Origin: Delphinus delphis
Taxonomy: Eukaryota > Chordata > Mammalia > Artiodactyla > Delphinidae
Assembly (NCBI RefSeq): GCF_949987515.2
Contig: NC_082687.1
Coordinates: forward strand, 23,482,148-23,546,147
Direction: 5' to 3'
DNA: 64,000 nt
Shown: one piece after another, positions 46,931-58,330 of the stretch
How positions within the stretch are numbered: the stretch's first letter is position 1
How the letters are laid out: the number at the start of each line of letters is the position of its first letter
Position numbers and translations under genes: made by a program
The notes under the pieces: generated by a model
What the model was told of the DNA's origin: nothing
What the model saw: only the letters and a program-made list of their open reading frames with translations
The model's database searches: none

Positions 46931-48429
46931 TAATGAATGTCTTTCTACATATTCCTAAAGTCAATTGTTTGCTTATGTGAACACGAGTATAAGCTCCAAC
47001 ATTCATGAGGAGCTCGATGAACCGGACCAGAAGATATTTCTTGCATGAAGGGAAGTGCAGGAAACTATGGAAACACACAACCAGAGCAGTCAACCTACTT
47101 CCAAGACACATTCAATCAAATTATGAATAAATGATTCTCTTAAGAAAAATGGGGATTCAGATGAGAATCTAAGAAAATAAAAATTGAAATTATAAATCAT
47201 TCATTCAGCTGATAGTTACTGGATGACCTATTACATGTATATTATCTTACAACTATGAGATCTGTAGTTACTTCAGAGTTTGGGGACAGTTAAATCTGAT
47301 AAGTACTGAGGTTGCTGTTGCTTCCTAGAAACTTTGTCTGCAGCTTGGATAAAGGTAAAGTCGGACAAGGCAGAAAGGCAAATTCTCACTGCTCATCACA
47401 TCCTGTAGTTTTCTAGGATATTGTGAGCAGAAAGAGTATGCTGCCAGTTGTACAAACCTAGGCAAGGACAAAAAAAGGGTTGCTTGGAGAAAATAATGTT
47501 TTGAGGCAAATGAAGGGACAATCTACAGGAAATAAATTTATAAGGATTATTAAATTCTAAGCCAATGAGAAGTTACTCTTTCCTTACTTTAATTAACGTG
47601 TGTTTGCTGCATCAAACAGCTTTCTTCCCTCCATACCCCAGCCTAGCATCTTGAAGGAAGACAACAGAAGTCATAAAACACACATACATGGACCTCCAGT
47701 CTGGACCCAATGGCATAGAGTCATTTATTTCCTGGTCAACTATACACTCTGGAAACGGCATGCAAGGCACCCAGAGGAGAACCTGAGAAGTGGTGAGAAG
47801 AAGGCGAGCTGGTCTGGGACCCCAGGAGGAGAGGAATGGCACAGTGGTGGGGCATCTTGCACCAGCCATCTACACAACAGAAGGTCACCAGACATGTTGT
47901 TTCCCAGCTCCCCACCTAGGAAAGGAAGGCAGCACAGGTGGGCTCACTCTTCTCCCATATTGAACTGGAGACCCTCTGACAGCATCAGGCAAACCCAACT
48001 CACAGGCAAGGGGCATGAATTGGGAGCCCTGAGGGGATGCACTTTCCTTCCTGCAGGGCCTGAGACATCTTTTCTGCCAAGAGAAACTGAGGTGAGTGGG
48101 CAGAAACAGGAGAAAAGACCCGGCGACAGCAAGCTGCCTGGTCCAAGAAGCCTCTTTATTCCCATGGGCCCAAAACTCTCCTTTGCCCAGAAGTAGCCAA
48201 GGGACATTGACAGGGGCATCCTACCACATCCCTCCTCACCAAGTCTTGCCCAAGCACCCAGGCCTGGGGACCAGCCTCCACCCGCTTAGCCAGCACCAGC
48301 AGGGAGCACAGGGAGCCCCAGGCACTGATAAACCAAACCCACTAACGTAACACCACAAAGGCTCTAGGAATTAAACTGCCATTGGAATCACAGCCACAAA
48401 AGTAGGTCAGGAGCTGCATGCCAAACCTG
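46931..48429 (+). other. Unique or unclassified sequence with a 198-codon open frame
   Basis: 46931-47599 is A+T-rich and unremarkable. 47600-48196 holds the longest open frame outside L1 (198 codons from ATG, plus strand), in G+C-richer DNA just upstream of L1M ORF1-like sequence. The peptide is rich in Pro, Ser, Arg and His. It has no domain, signal peptide or membrane segment that I can see. It may be a chance frame in the 5' region of the old L1M at 48430. Confidence 0.3.
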
Positions 48430-49538
48430 AAGAGGGTGAACGCCTGCTAAAATAAAAGCTTTACATGGGACCCAGAGTATTGCCAACATAATTGGCAAAG
48501 TGTCCAGAATACAGCTGAGAATCACCATCATACCAAGAACGAAGTTACAACTCGAATGAGAAAAGCCAATCAGCTGATGCCAACACCAAGACAAAGCAAA
48601 GGTAGGAATTATCTGACAAGGATTTTAAAACAGAGTCATAAAAGTGCTTCATCAATAACAAATTCTCTTGAAATAGATGAAAAAAAATAGAAAACCCCAG
48701 CAAAGAAACAGAAGTTATTTAAAACAAAAACAAATAGAAATTATAGAACTGAAAAATACAAATTTAAAAACCCACTGTATGTGCTCAATAGTAGAATAAA
48801 GATGACAAAGGACAGAAGCAGTGAACTTGAGACAACTGCCTGTGGGACAATAACAAAAAAATCAACATTCTTACTATTGTAGTTGCATAGGGACCAGAGA
48901 AAGATTGTAGAGCTGAAAGAGCATTTGAAGAAATAATGGCTGAAAAAGTCCCAAATTTGGTGAAAAATGCAAGTCTGCACAGAGGAAAATCTTCAGGATG
49001 TAGGGCTAAGCCAACAGTTCTTAGACTTGACACCCAAAGCACAATCGAATATAGAAAAAACTGGTAAGCTGGACCTCATGAAAAATTTTTTTAACATCGT
49101 TATTGGAATATAACTGCTTTACAATGTTGTCTTAATTTCTGCTGTATAACAAAGTGAATCAGCTGTATGTATACATATATCCCCATATCCCCTCCCTCTT
49201 GCGTCTCCCTCCCACACTCCCTATCCCACCCCTCTAGGTGGTCACAAAGCACCGAGCTGATCTGCGCTAGGCAGCTGCTTCCCACTAGCTATTTTACGTT
49301 TGGTAGTGTATACATGTCAATGCTACTCTCTCACTTCGTCCCATCTTACCCTTCCCCCTCCCCGTGTCCTCGAGTCCATTCTCTACGTCTGCATCTTTAT
49401 TCCTGTCCTGCTCTAGGTTCATCAGAACCTTTTTTTTTTTTTTTTAGATTCCATATATATGTGTTAGCATACAGTATTTGTTTTTCTCTTTCTGACTTAC
49501 TTCACTCTGTATGACAGACTCTAGGTCCATCCACCTCA

Positions 49539-49937
49539 CTACAAATAACTCAATTTCATTTCTTTTATGGTTGAGTAATACTCCATTGTATATATGTGCC
49601 ACATCTTCTTTACCCATTCATCTGTCGATGGACAATTAGGTTGCTTCCATGTCCTGGCTATTGTAAATAGTGCTGCAGTGAATATTGTGGTACTTGACGC
49701 TTCTTGAATTATGGTTTTCTCAGGGTATATGCCCAGCAGTGGGATTGCTGGGTCGTATGGTAGTTCTATTTTTAGTTTTTTAAAGAAACTCCATACTGTT
49801 CTCCATAGTGGTGGTATCAATTTGCATTCCCACCAACAGTGCAAGAGGGTTCCCTTTTCTCCACAACCTTTCCAGCATTTATTGTTTGTAGATTTTTTGA
49901 TGATGGCCATTCTGACTGGTGTGAAGTGATACCTCAT
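49539..49937 (-). pseudogene. LINE-1 ORF2 C-terminal Cys-rich domain fragment
   Basis: 132 codons, minus strand. Residues 21-38 read [14 protein letters not shown] sequence with C21, C25, H33 and C38, i.e. C-x3-C-x7-H-x4-C, the C-terminal Cys/His motif of L1 ORF2. It ends near the normal ORF2 C-terminus ([15 protein letters not shown]). The nested L1 at 49947 separates it from upstream ORF2 sequence. Confidence 0.88.
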
Positions 49938-49946
49938 TGTAGTTTT

Positions 49947-50076
49947 TTTTTTTTTTTAACATCTTTATTGGGGTATAATTGCTTTACAATGGTGTGTTAG
50001 TTTCTGCTTTATAACAAAGTGAATCAGTCATACATAAACATATGTTCCCATATGTCTTCCCTCTTGCGTCTCCCTC
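49947..50076 (-). mobile_element. 130-bp L1 3' end nested inside L1
   Basis: Poly(T), then 'aacatctttattggggtataattgctttacaatggtgtgttagtttctgc' ... 'cttgcgtctccctccc'. Perfect 15-bp duplication cctcattgtagtttt at 49932-49946 and 50077-50091. Severely 5'-truncated. Confidence 0.93.
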
Positions 50077-50180
50077 CCTCATTGTAGTTTTGATTTGCAT
50101 TTCTCTAATGATCAGTGATGTTGAGCATCCTTTCATGTGTTTGTTGGCGATCTGTATATCTTCTTTGCAGAAATGTCTAT

Positions 50181-51044
50181 TTAGGTCTTCTGCCCTTTTT
50201 TGGATTGGGTCGTTTGTTTTTTGTTATTGAGCTGAATGAGCTGCTTATAAATTTTGGAGATTAATCCTTTGTCAGTTGCTTCGTTTGCAAATATTTTCTC
50301 CCATTCTGAGCATTGTCTTTTCACCTTGTTTATGGTTTCCATTGCTGTACAAAAGCTTTTAAGTTTCATTAGGTCCCATTTGTTTATTTTTGTTTTTATT
50401 TCCATTTCTCTATGAGGTGGGTCAAAAAGGATCTTGTTGTGATTTATGTCATAGAGTGTTCTACCTATGTTTTCCTCTAAGACTTTTATATTGTCTGGCC
50501 TTACATTTAAGTCTTTAATCCATTTTGAGTTTATTTTTGTATATGGTCTTAGGGAGTGTTCTAGTTTCATTCTTTTACATGTACCTGTCCAGTTTTCCCA
50601 GCACCACTTACTGAAGAGGCTGTCTTCTCGCCATTGTATATTTTTGCCTCCTTTATCAAAGATAAGGTGACCATATGTGCATGGGTTTACCTCTGGGCTT
50701 TCTATCCTGTTCCATTGACCTATATTTCTATTTTTGTGCCAGTACCATGCTGTCTCGATTACTGTAGCTTTGTAGTATAGTCTGAAGTCAAGGAGCCTGT
50801 TTCCTCCAGCTCCATTTTTCTCTCTCAAGATTGCTTTGGCTATTCGGGGTCTTTTGTGTTTCCATACAAATTGTGAAATTTTTTGTTCTAGTTCTGTGAA
50901 AAATGCCATTGGTAGTTTGAGAGGGATTGCATTGAATCTGTAGATTGCTTTGTGTAGTACAGTCATTTTCACAGTGTTATTTCTTCCAATCCAAGAACAT
51001 GGTATATCTCCCCATCTGTTTGTATCGTCTTTAATTTCTTTCAT
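50181..51044 (-). pseudogene. LINE-1 ORF2 fragment, 287 codons open
   Basis: The longest open frame in the window, minus strand. It reads as L1 ORF2 downstream of the catalytic reverse-transcriptase core: [41 protein letters not shown], then [38 protein letters not shown] and [20 protein letters not shown]. It has no endonuclease and no FADD motif, because the copy is 5'-truncated. It cannot retrotranspose. The preserved frame reflects recent insertion, not function. Confidence 0.92.
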
Positions 51045-51660
51045 CAGCGTTTTATAGTTTTCTGCATACAGGTCTTTTGTCTCCTTAGGTAGGTTTATCC
51101 CTAGGTATTTTATTCTTTTTGTTGCAATGGTAAATGGGAGTGTTTCCTTAATTTCTCTTTCAGATGTTTCATCATTAGTGTATAGGAACGCAAGAGATTT
51201 CTGTGCATTAATTTTGTATCCTGCTACTTTACCAAATTAATTGATTAGCTCTAGTAGTTTTCTGTGGACCTCATGAAATTTAAAAATTTGTTCTGTGAAA
51301 ACCCATTTGAAGAAGATGAACAGACAAGTTATAGAGTTGGAAAAATATTTGCAAAGTACATATCCAACAAAGGACTCGTATCTAGGATACATAAGGAATT
51401 CTCAAAACTCAACAGGAAAATAAACCACCCAACTAGGAAATGGACAAAAAACAAGAACAGACATTTCACTGAAGAGGATATATAGATGGCAAATACACAC
51501 AGGAAAAGAGGCTCAACATCATTATCTATTAGGGGAACATGAATTAAAACCACAATGAGCTATCACTACATAGCTACCAGAACAACTAAAATAAAAAATA
51601 GTGACAACATCAAATGCTGACAAGGATATGGAGAAACTGGATCATGCATACATTATGTAA

Positions 51661-52226
51661 ATTTAGGGAGTATTGTTAATATGCTGATTAGAGGCCTCAG
51701 CTACAGAAACAAGTGCTGGTTTACAAGAAGCAGCAGGAATTAATCTTCTACCATTCCTGTCAGCCAGACCAGGAGGGAATAAAGCTAAAGAATGACACCT
51801 TTCTTTAACCAAGCTGCACTGCAGTACGAAAAGCTGCTCAAGTGTTCAGGAAAACAAAGACTGACTGAAAAAAAGGTGCAGAATACAACATGTGAATTTT
51901 GAACATAACCTAAGAGTTAGCACCATACTCTCAGGCAGAGGGGGCAGGGTGTACCGCTTTGGGACAGAATGCATAGTCTAGGTCAGAGGTCAGCTGGAGA
52001 CTGAGTGGCCTAGAGAGCACAAGGGGTTCCTACAGTTTGAACTGGACAGTCTGGTCAGCTGCAGCCAACCTCTGGGAAACTGCAACAAACTAACAGAGGG
52101 CAGACCTGAGGAAGGCTGGTCCAAACTTTAGAAAGTAAAAGAGGCAGTGATAAAACCGAGTCTACCTATACAATCTCTATCTGTAAATGATTAGTACTCT
52201 GTAATTTCTTGAGACCTTTAGTAACT

Positions 52227-52270
<44 letters not shown>

Positions 52271-54025
52271 CACACAGAGCACACATACAGTGGGAGCCAA
52301 GCAAGTTGCAGGCTGACTTAGACACACCAGGCTGTGCACATGGCAATCTTTGCCTAGAATTAACTCTGCTTCTTGTCCCTCCTGCAAATAGCAACCAGAC
52401 TGGGCGCAGCTCTACTGCCTGTTGATTCAGAGCCTCCCCTCACCACTCCATCTCCTGCTGCCTGATTGCAGGAAGAGTCCTGATTATGTGTGTACATGGG
52501 GCCCAGGAGAATCGGAAGAAATAGGATGGGAGGGTAATCTACACATCTTTTGACTGCTTTGCCCCAAATATAGGTGTGATCAGAACAGTTTGGGTGTTGG
52601 CTACTTCATTCAATCAGCCTGGTACAGTTTAAGAGGAAATTAGAAATCAGAGGGAATGTCTTTGGCCCACCCTAAGCCAGATCATCTGTAATAGAATTAA
52701 GATTGGACTGTGATCTCATGGTTTTCAAGATGAGGCCATTCACAGGTGTGGTTACTGGGATGAAGATCTTAGTATATTCTTCCTCTCAATTATGTTTCTA
52801 AAAACCATCACCATAACAAAATAGAGCTCTTCATTTAGGAAAAAAAAAATCTAGGGATAAAGATGAACTGTTTTTTCCAAATGCCAAATTTATATTGAAA
52901 GCAAAATCATCATAACAGTTAAAGAATGCGGGCAACCAAGATCTTTTCTCAGTTTTCCTTCCTTGTTTATAACTGCTTGGCTGAAATCTAATTACCTTTT
53001 CCAGGTTTGTTTCTCCCTAACTGACCTTGAGTTTTCTTTCCACGTTAGGCCCTCTCAGGGCTTTTCAGTGTCAGGGTGGTGGCAAAAGCCACAGCACTTT
53101 CCTCCCGACCATGGCCTCTTTCCTTTACCCTGTGATACAGGCTGGCAGGCCTGAGAAGGTGGCTGGTCTACCAGATGTTCCTTTTAACTGCTATTCTATT
53201 CATGTCTCCCTTGAGGCTCTTGCACGTGGCCAGACTGAAAAAGGAAGAAACTACTTGGTAGCACAATAACCTGCATTCCAAATATTTCCTTCTGCCCTTG
53301 CCCCTAGCCCCAGTCTCCCTGACAGTGCCTCTCTTGTACACCTTTCCAGCTTTATGATGTTCTAATGGAAAACGATCTGCCAAGAACCTCCTTTCCTTCT
53401 TCTCGACTTTTTAAAACATTAGCAAAGATGTTCTTATGATACGAGTCATCAGCACTTTTTCATATTGTTTTTGAAATTCTTTTAAAAACTAACTATTGCT
53501 TAATTTGCATTAGAAAAACTTCTTAACCAAACGTTGAAAACTATATAAATAAGCAGAGTTTTTATTTAGAGGTGCTAGTGGTTTACACATGGAAGTATAA
53601 AATTTATAAAAAGTCTCTATTTTTTTTTAAAAGATTGGATTTTTACATTTATCTCTAAATTCTCTGAAAATTATTTTGACATATGATATAATTTATTTTG
53701 ATATGATGAAAGTTTAAAACCTTTGTTATATTTTTCGTTATAAAAGCAATACACCCTCGTTGCAAAATATAACATATTAAGAAGTTTACAAAGTAAAAAG
53801 AGAATTCTCCTTTTCCCATCTTTCAAAACCCACAGCTAAAACAACAAATTTTAAGTTTCTTAAAGAAAACTTAATCTGCAGTATACACAATTACTTTTAC
53901 TATTACTTTTACCTTCAAGTCATTTTCCCATACATATACAAATGTATATAACATACATAAATGCATATCTATGTACCCATTAAACATGCAAAATATATAT
54001 GCATATATAAAACATTTTAAACAGA
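51661..54025. other. Unique or unclassified sequence
   Basis: 51690-52200 is G+C-moderate sequence I cannot classify; it may be part of an old L1M or LTR. 52600-54025 is A+T-rich with no gene. Confidence 0.35.
52229..52267. repeat. (CA)19 microsatellite
   Basis: Pure CA run of about 38 bases followed by interrupted CA. Confidence 0.95.
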
Positions 54026-54049
54026 ACCACTGCGCCACGAGGGAAGCCC
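54026..54049 (-). mobile_element. Orphan 24-bp SINE head, antisense
   Basis: accactgcgccacgagggaa and the next four bases match the first 24-25 bases of a CHR SINE read antisense, with one change. No body or tail lies beside it. Confidence 0.6.
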
Positions 54050-54507
54050 TATATATGTATATTTTAAATGTTGATAGATGCTTTCAAAATTGCCCTCCAA
54101 AAAGATGACTTCAATATATGCTACCTGCAACTATACATGAGAATACCTGAAAAATAAGGTTTTAAATGAGTCATGAAATAGGGGAAGAATACATTAGCAT
54201 AAAACAACTAAAGGCTATTATAAAGCTACTTATGAGAATATAAAATAACAAAGTATAAACAAAGACAAATATGATTTAAAAGGTATAGTAAATATATATT
54301 TGAGTAAATATGAATTTCTTTAAAAAAGTAATGTAGGTACTGCAGATCTTTTTGCCAGAAAGATACAGTTTTGCACCATTATAAAAATAAATGTTATGAG
54401 TAATAAAGGATTTAGGGAGGGTACTGGTCTAAATTTTGAAAAACTGAAGACTAACCACCAATTTCAATTCATAAAACTTGTTGGATACTTTTAAAAACAG
54501 CTATAAT
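54050..54507. other. Unique A+T-rich sequence
   Basis: Nothing recognisable. Confidence 0.4.
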
Positions 54508-54760
54508 GGGCTTCCCTGGTGGCGCAGTGGTTCAGAGTCCGCCTGCCGATGCAGGGGACACGGGTTCGTGCCCCGGTCCGGGAGGATCCCACATGCCGCG
54601 GAGCGGCTGGGCCTGTGAGCCATGGCCGCTGGGCCTGCGCGTCCGGAGCCTGTGCTCCGCAACGGGAGAGGCCACAACAGTGAGAGGCCCGCGTACCACA
54701 CACACACACACACACACACACCCCCACACCCACACCCACACCCACACACACACACCCACC
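54508..54760 (+). mobile_element. CHR-2-like SINE with CA-repeat tail
   Basis: Head gggcttccctggtggcgcag and B-box-like ggttcgtgccc. The usual 'gcgtaccgcaaaa' end has become gcgtaccacacaca and expands into CA/CCCACA repeats (54697-54760). The flanks ctataa (54501-54506, 54760-54765) may be a short duplication. Confidence 0.9.
54697..54760. repeat. (CA)n/(CCCACA)n microsatellite in SINE tail
   Basis: Pure CA for about 24 bases, then interrupted CCCACA units. It replaces the poly(A) tail of the SINE. Confidence 0.93.
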
Positions 54761-54779
54761 TATAAAAGCCATTTGGACG

Positions 54780-54997
54780 GGGCTTCCCTGGTGGCGCAGT
54801 GGTTGACAGTCCGCCTGCCAATGCAGGGTACACGGGTTCGTGCCCCGGTCCGGGAAGATCCCACATGCCGCGGAGTGGCTGGGCCCGTGAGCCATGGCCG
54901 CTGAGCCTGCGCGCCCCGAGCCTGAGCTCCGCAACGGGAGAGGCCACAACAGTGAGAGGCCCGCGTACCGCAAAAAAAAAAGAAAAAGAAAAAGGAA
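54780..54997 (+). mobile_element. CHR-2-like SINE immediately after another
   Basis: Standard head and body with an A/AAAAAG tail. Perfect 14-bp duplication aaaagccatttgga at 54764-54777 and 54998-55011. It lies about 20 bp downstream of the previous SINE in the same orientation. Confidence 0.95.
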
Positions 54998-55297
54998 AAA
55001 AGCCATTTGGAGTGGCAACTGAGGAAATTTGAAAATGAACTAGATATTAGATTATATTATGGAGCTACTGTTAATTGTCTTAGGCATGATAATGATATGA
55101 CGGAAGAACGTCCATGGTTCTCAGGAGGTGCATGTTGAAGAATTGTGGTCATGATATCTGAAACTTACTTTCAAATGGCCCAGCCTGGCAAAATGTATCA
55201 ACGTTTGAATCTAGAGACAGGGTAAATAAGTGTGTGCTGTCCTATTGTTTCAACTTTTCTATGGGATTGAAAATTCTTAAAATAGAAAATTGGAGAA

Positions 55298-55655
55298 GGG
55301 ACTTCCCTGGTGGTGCAGTGGTTTAGAATCCACCTGCCAGTGCAGGGGACACAGGTTCGAGCCCTGGTCTGGGAAGATCCCACATGCCTTGGAGCAACTA
55401 GGCCCCTTCCCCACAACTACTGAGCCTGCCCTCTAGAGCCTGCGAGACACAACTACTGAAGCCCACATGCCACAACTACTGAGCCTGCCCGCCTAGAGCC
55501 CATGCTCCGCAGCAGGAGAAGCCACCGCAATGAGAAGCCCACGCACCACAACAAAAAGTAGCCCCCGCTCGCTGCAACTAGAGAAAGCCCATGCACAGCA
55601 ACGAAGACCCAACACAGCCAAAAATAAATTTAAAAAATAAAACAAAATTAAAAAA
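55298..55655 (+). mobile_element. CHR-1-like long SINE
   Basis: Head gggacttccctggtggtgcag, with 'gttcgagccctggtc' as B-box. The long body has repeated 'cacaactactga' units and the end 'cgaagacccaacacagcc'. Duplication gaaaattggagaag (about 55285-55298) versus gaaagtcggagaag (55656-55669), two differences. Confidence 0.92.
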
Positions 55656-55669
55656 GAAAGTCGGAGAAG

Positions 55670-56910
55670 AAGGAAAATAAAACGGTGAAGTTGCAGATCT
55701 GGTGTCGACAATTTTATTTCATTATGTTAGATTCTCTGAGGAGAAAGAGAGGTGCTTTGGGGGAACCCACATTTGATTTAGATCTCTAAGGTTATATTTT
55801 TAAATTACCATTTCTGTGTCCTCAGTATTAGGCCAGGTAGGTTTGCAAGGAACAAAACATCTCCCTGACCACTAGCTATGCCTCCCAAATACACAGCATA
55901 TATCCCAAGGGGGTCGACCTAGGAATAGGAGGAACTGGGGAGAAACCTCTTCACTGCTAGAAAGACACCCGAGGCTCAGGCCTCCATGAGGGCAGACCAC
56001 CAGGGCTGTCATCACATAGAGGCAGGACACTGTGACTTCTGACCACTCTAAACATCAAGCCTAACACCAGGGAGTGGTCCAAGCAGAGGATGCTCTAGCT
56101 CATTAGCACTCAGGCCAAAATTACTTAACTTGTCCAGACTATTTTAGACAGTGAATTTGATGGGTTGATGATGCTTGCATCCAGCCCTGGCTGAGTCAAC
56201 CTTTCTGGCTTTTCAGACACTTAGGGGAATAGAGTAGGAATTGCCTCTTAAAATAATTCCCATGAGCAATTTGCCACAAGATTAATAGCATTCTGTCATG
56301 AATACAGGATTTGGAGAAAACATATATATACATATGTATTTATATATTTACATATGTATATAGTATACACGTATATGCATATATACACACACATCTATAT
56401 TATATTTTGCCTTTGCTAGCTTTATTTGACAATTACTTTTACTGTTTTTAAATTTTTTTATTTTCAGGTAACTAGTTATTTCTTAATTATCTCATTAGTA
56501 AGAAGAGTCAGAAATATTGACACTGTAGAGTGATGACATTTTGCATAGCGGTCATTGTTTTTTAATTCAGAAAGAATTTTAAATTTTAATTACTTCTTTT
56601 TCTTACTTATCACTGTAATTTGAGGAAGTAATAAAAGCTTTAAGCATTATTTCTAGACTTATCTATAGCTAAGAAACTGGAAGGCTACGAAAAAAAATGA
56701 TATGCCAAACCAAATTCTAGGGGCAGCTACACATCCAAAGCAAACTTAAAAACTCAGATATTTGTCCACATGATAGGAAATGACTGAATTTGGAGACAAA
56801 GACAAAAGGGTATCTGACTCCTATTTCATTAGCCATCATATGTGTCCACCACCATATGAGTTCTAGGCTTCATTATACATTTTGTTTTTCATCTGAAAAA
56901 TGCAGCATTC
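55670..56910. other. Unique sequence with an A+T microsatellite
   Basis: 56322-56398 is a TATA/CATATG-rich alternating purine-pyrimidine tract. Otherwise unrecognised. Confidence 0.4.
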
Positions 56911-56928
56911 TTAATTCTATTTATTATT

Positions 56929-57112
56929 ATTTTTTTAATTTATTTATTTGGTTGCACCAGGTCTTAGTTGCAGCATGTGGGCTCCTTAGTTGTAGCATGT
57001 GAACTCTTAGTTTCGGCGCACACGTGGGATCTAGTTCCCTGACTAGGGATCGAACCTGGGCCCCCTGCATTGGAAGTGTGGAGTCTTAACCACTGGACCA
57101 CCAGGGAAGTCC
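56929..57112 (-). mobile_element. Bov-tA-like tRNA-derived SINE, antisense
   Basis: T/ATTT-rich tail, then 'ggttgcaccaggtcttagttgcagcatgtgggctcc', 'ctagttccctgactagggatcgaacctgggccccctgcattggaag' and 'accactggaccaccagggaagtcc'. The canonical reverse B-box ggatcgaacc is intact. 18-bp duplication ttaattctatttattatt (56911-56928) and 57113-57130, one difference. Confidence 0.93.
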
Positions 57113-57130
57113 TTAATTCTATTTAGTATT

Positions 57131-57749
57131 GATTTGAATTAAACTATGCAGGAACAACTCATAGACTATTTTTCTTGGGACCTGTGGTGTGTTATTTCAG
57201 GGGAACTCTCTGCTATGAGCCTGTTTCACAGAAAATGGACGATGTTAAGTATAACTAAAACAGAGACATGTTTCTAAGCATTTCAGAGGTATGAGTAGTA
57301 TCATTAAGTAACACAGTCCTCTCTTCAAAACTGGTCTCACAAGCAGAAAGAGTAGCCTTTGAGTCATGAGCACCACACAGCAAGGCCCCTTTCTATCACC
57401 GTATCTCCCATTCCATCTGTCTTTCAAAGCCCATGGCTGACAAGAGAGTAAGCTCTCACCAGGTACTTTCAGAGTGAGCTCTCATCTTGTTATAGCCTCC
57501 AGACTCTTCATAAATATAATTAACTTCATCTACAAAAAACAGTGAAACTTTAACTATTGCAAAACAGCCTTCCAGAACCCTAAGGTTTTCAAAATGGATT
57601 TGAACCTGGAAGTAACCCTGATCCCTCCATTCTTGCATACACACAAAATAATAATAATAAAACAACAGTAGTGATAATACCTGAGCATTGAGCAAAACAA
57701 AACAAAATAAAAACCAGAAACTTCCTCAATCTATACATATCACACCTGA
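57131..57749. other. Unique sequence
   Basis: No gene or repeat recognised except a short (AAT)n run near 57648-57660. Confidence 0.4.
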
Positions 57750-58330
57750 TATTCTGAATATGATTTATTCATTCATTCACTTGTTGATTGATTCAACAAA
57801 TACTTATTTACCAACTATAACGAGTTCCATTCAAGGTGGGGGGGCGTGTGGGCACGGCAGTAAATAAGACAGACAAGGTTTATTTGGATGGTTGAACAGG
57901 AAAGGCCTTCAACCTAAGTCTTGGAATGATGAGGATGCTACGATCCAAGGACCAGCACCCCAGAGAGAGACAATTGGAGAGCTAGGGGTCCGAAGTAACA
58001 ATAAACTTAGTGTGTTGATGGACAAAGGCTAAAGCATGGGAGCAAGCAAGACAGTGGTAGGAGGTTAAGATCGGAGAAGTATTTAGTAGCCATAGGATGA
58101 AGTTTTATTTTTATTCTATGTGCAGTTGGATGTCACTGGAGGATTTTAAGCAGAAAAGTCACTAATACCTTATTTATGTTTTTAAGAGATTGTTCTTGCT
58201 GCTTTTAGAAGAATGGACTGTAGGAGGTAAGATAGAAGCAGAGTAGAGCTTGGACCAAACTTTGGCATAAAAGGCATAAATGATGCATTCTGATTGCCTA
58301 TAATATATATAAAAGCCCACTATGTCAGCA
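57750..58330. mobile_element. L2-like ancient LINE relic
   Basis: In order: 'attcattcattcacttgttgattgattcaacaaatacttattt', 'ggcagtaaataagacagacaagg', 'aggaaaggcct', 'tggtaggaggttaagatcgg', 'gatgaagttttatttttattctatgtgcag' and 'actggaggattttaagcagaaaagtcac'. This order matches a very common ancient mammalian repeat I attribute to L2. Confidence 0.5.

Larger units (their letters stand above)
49084..51264 (-). mobile_element. Young 5'-truncated antisense LINE-1
   Basis: About 2.2 kb. It runs from poly(T)/3' UTR at 49084 to ORF2 reverse-transcriptase thumb sequence at 51264. A perfect 14-bp duplication tggacctcatgaaa lies at 49070-49083 and 51265-51278. It contains a nested 130-bp L1 3' end (49947-50076). 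Open ORF2 pieces are long, so it is the youngest L1 in the window. Confidence 0.93.
48430..51660 (+). mobile_element. Ancient sense L1M, internally deleted and interrupted
   Basis: 48470-49050 has L1M ORF1-region wording ('cataattggcaaagtgtccagaatac', 'tatctgacaaggattttaaaa', 'atttgaagaaataatggctgaaaa'). At about 49050 it jumps to the late ORF2 region: 'aaactggtaagctggacctcatgaaa', then after the inserted L1 'tttaaaaatttgttctgtgaaaac', 'tctaggatacataaggaattctcaaaactcaacagg' and 'attaaaaccacaatgagctatcactaca'. Most of ORF2 is therefore missing. The antisense L1 at 49084-51264 splits the late ORF2 sequence. Confidence 0.75.

Noticed and set aside
54491..55018. 175-codon minus-strand frame with Gly-Val-Cys repeats
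   Set aside because: It runs through two SINEs and the CA repeat between them; the repeats are microsatellite translation.
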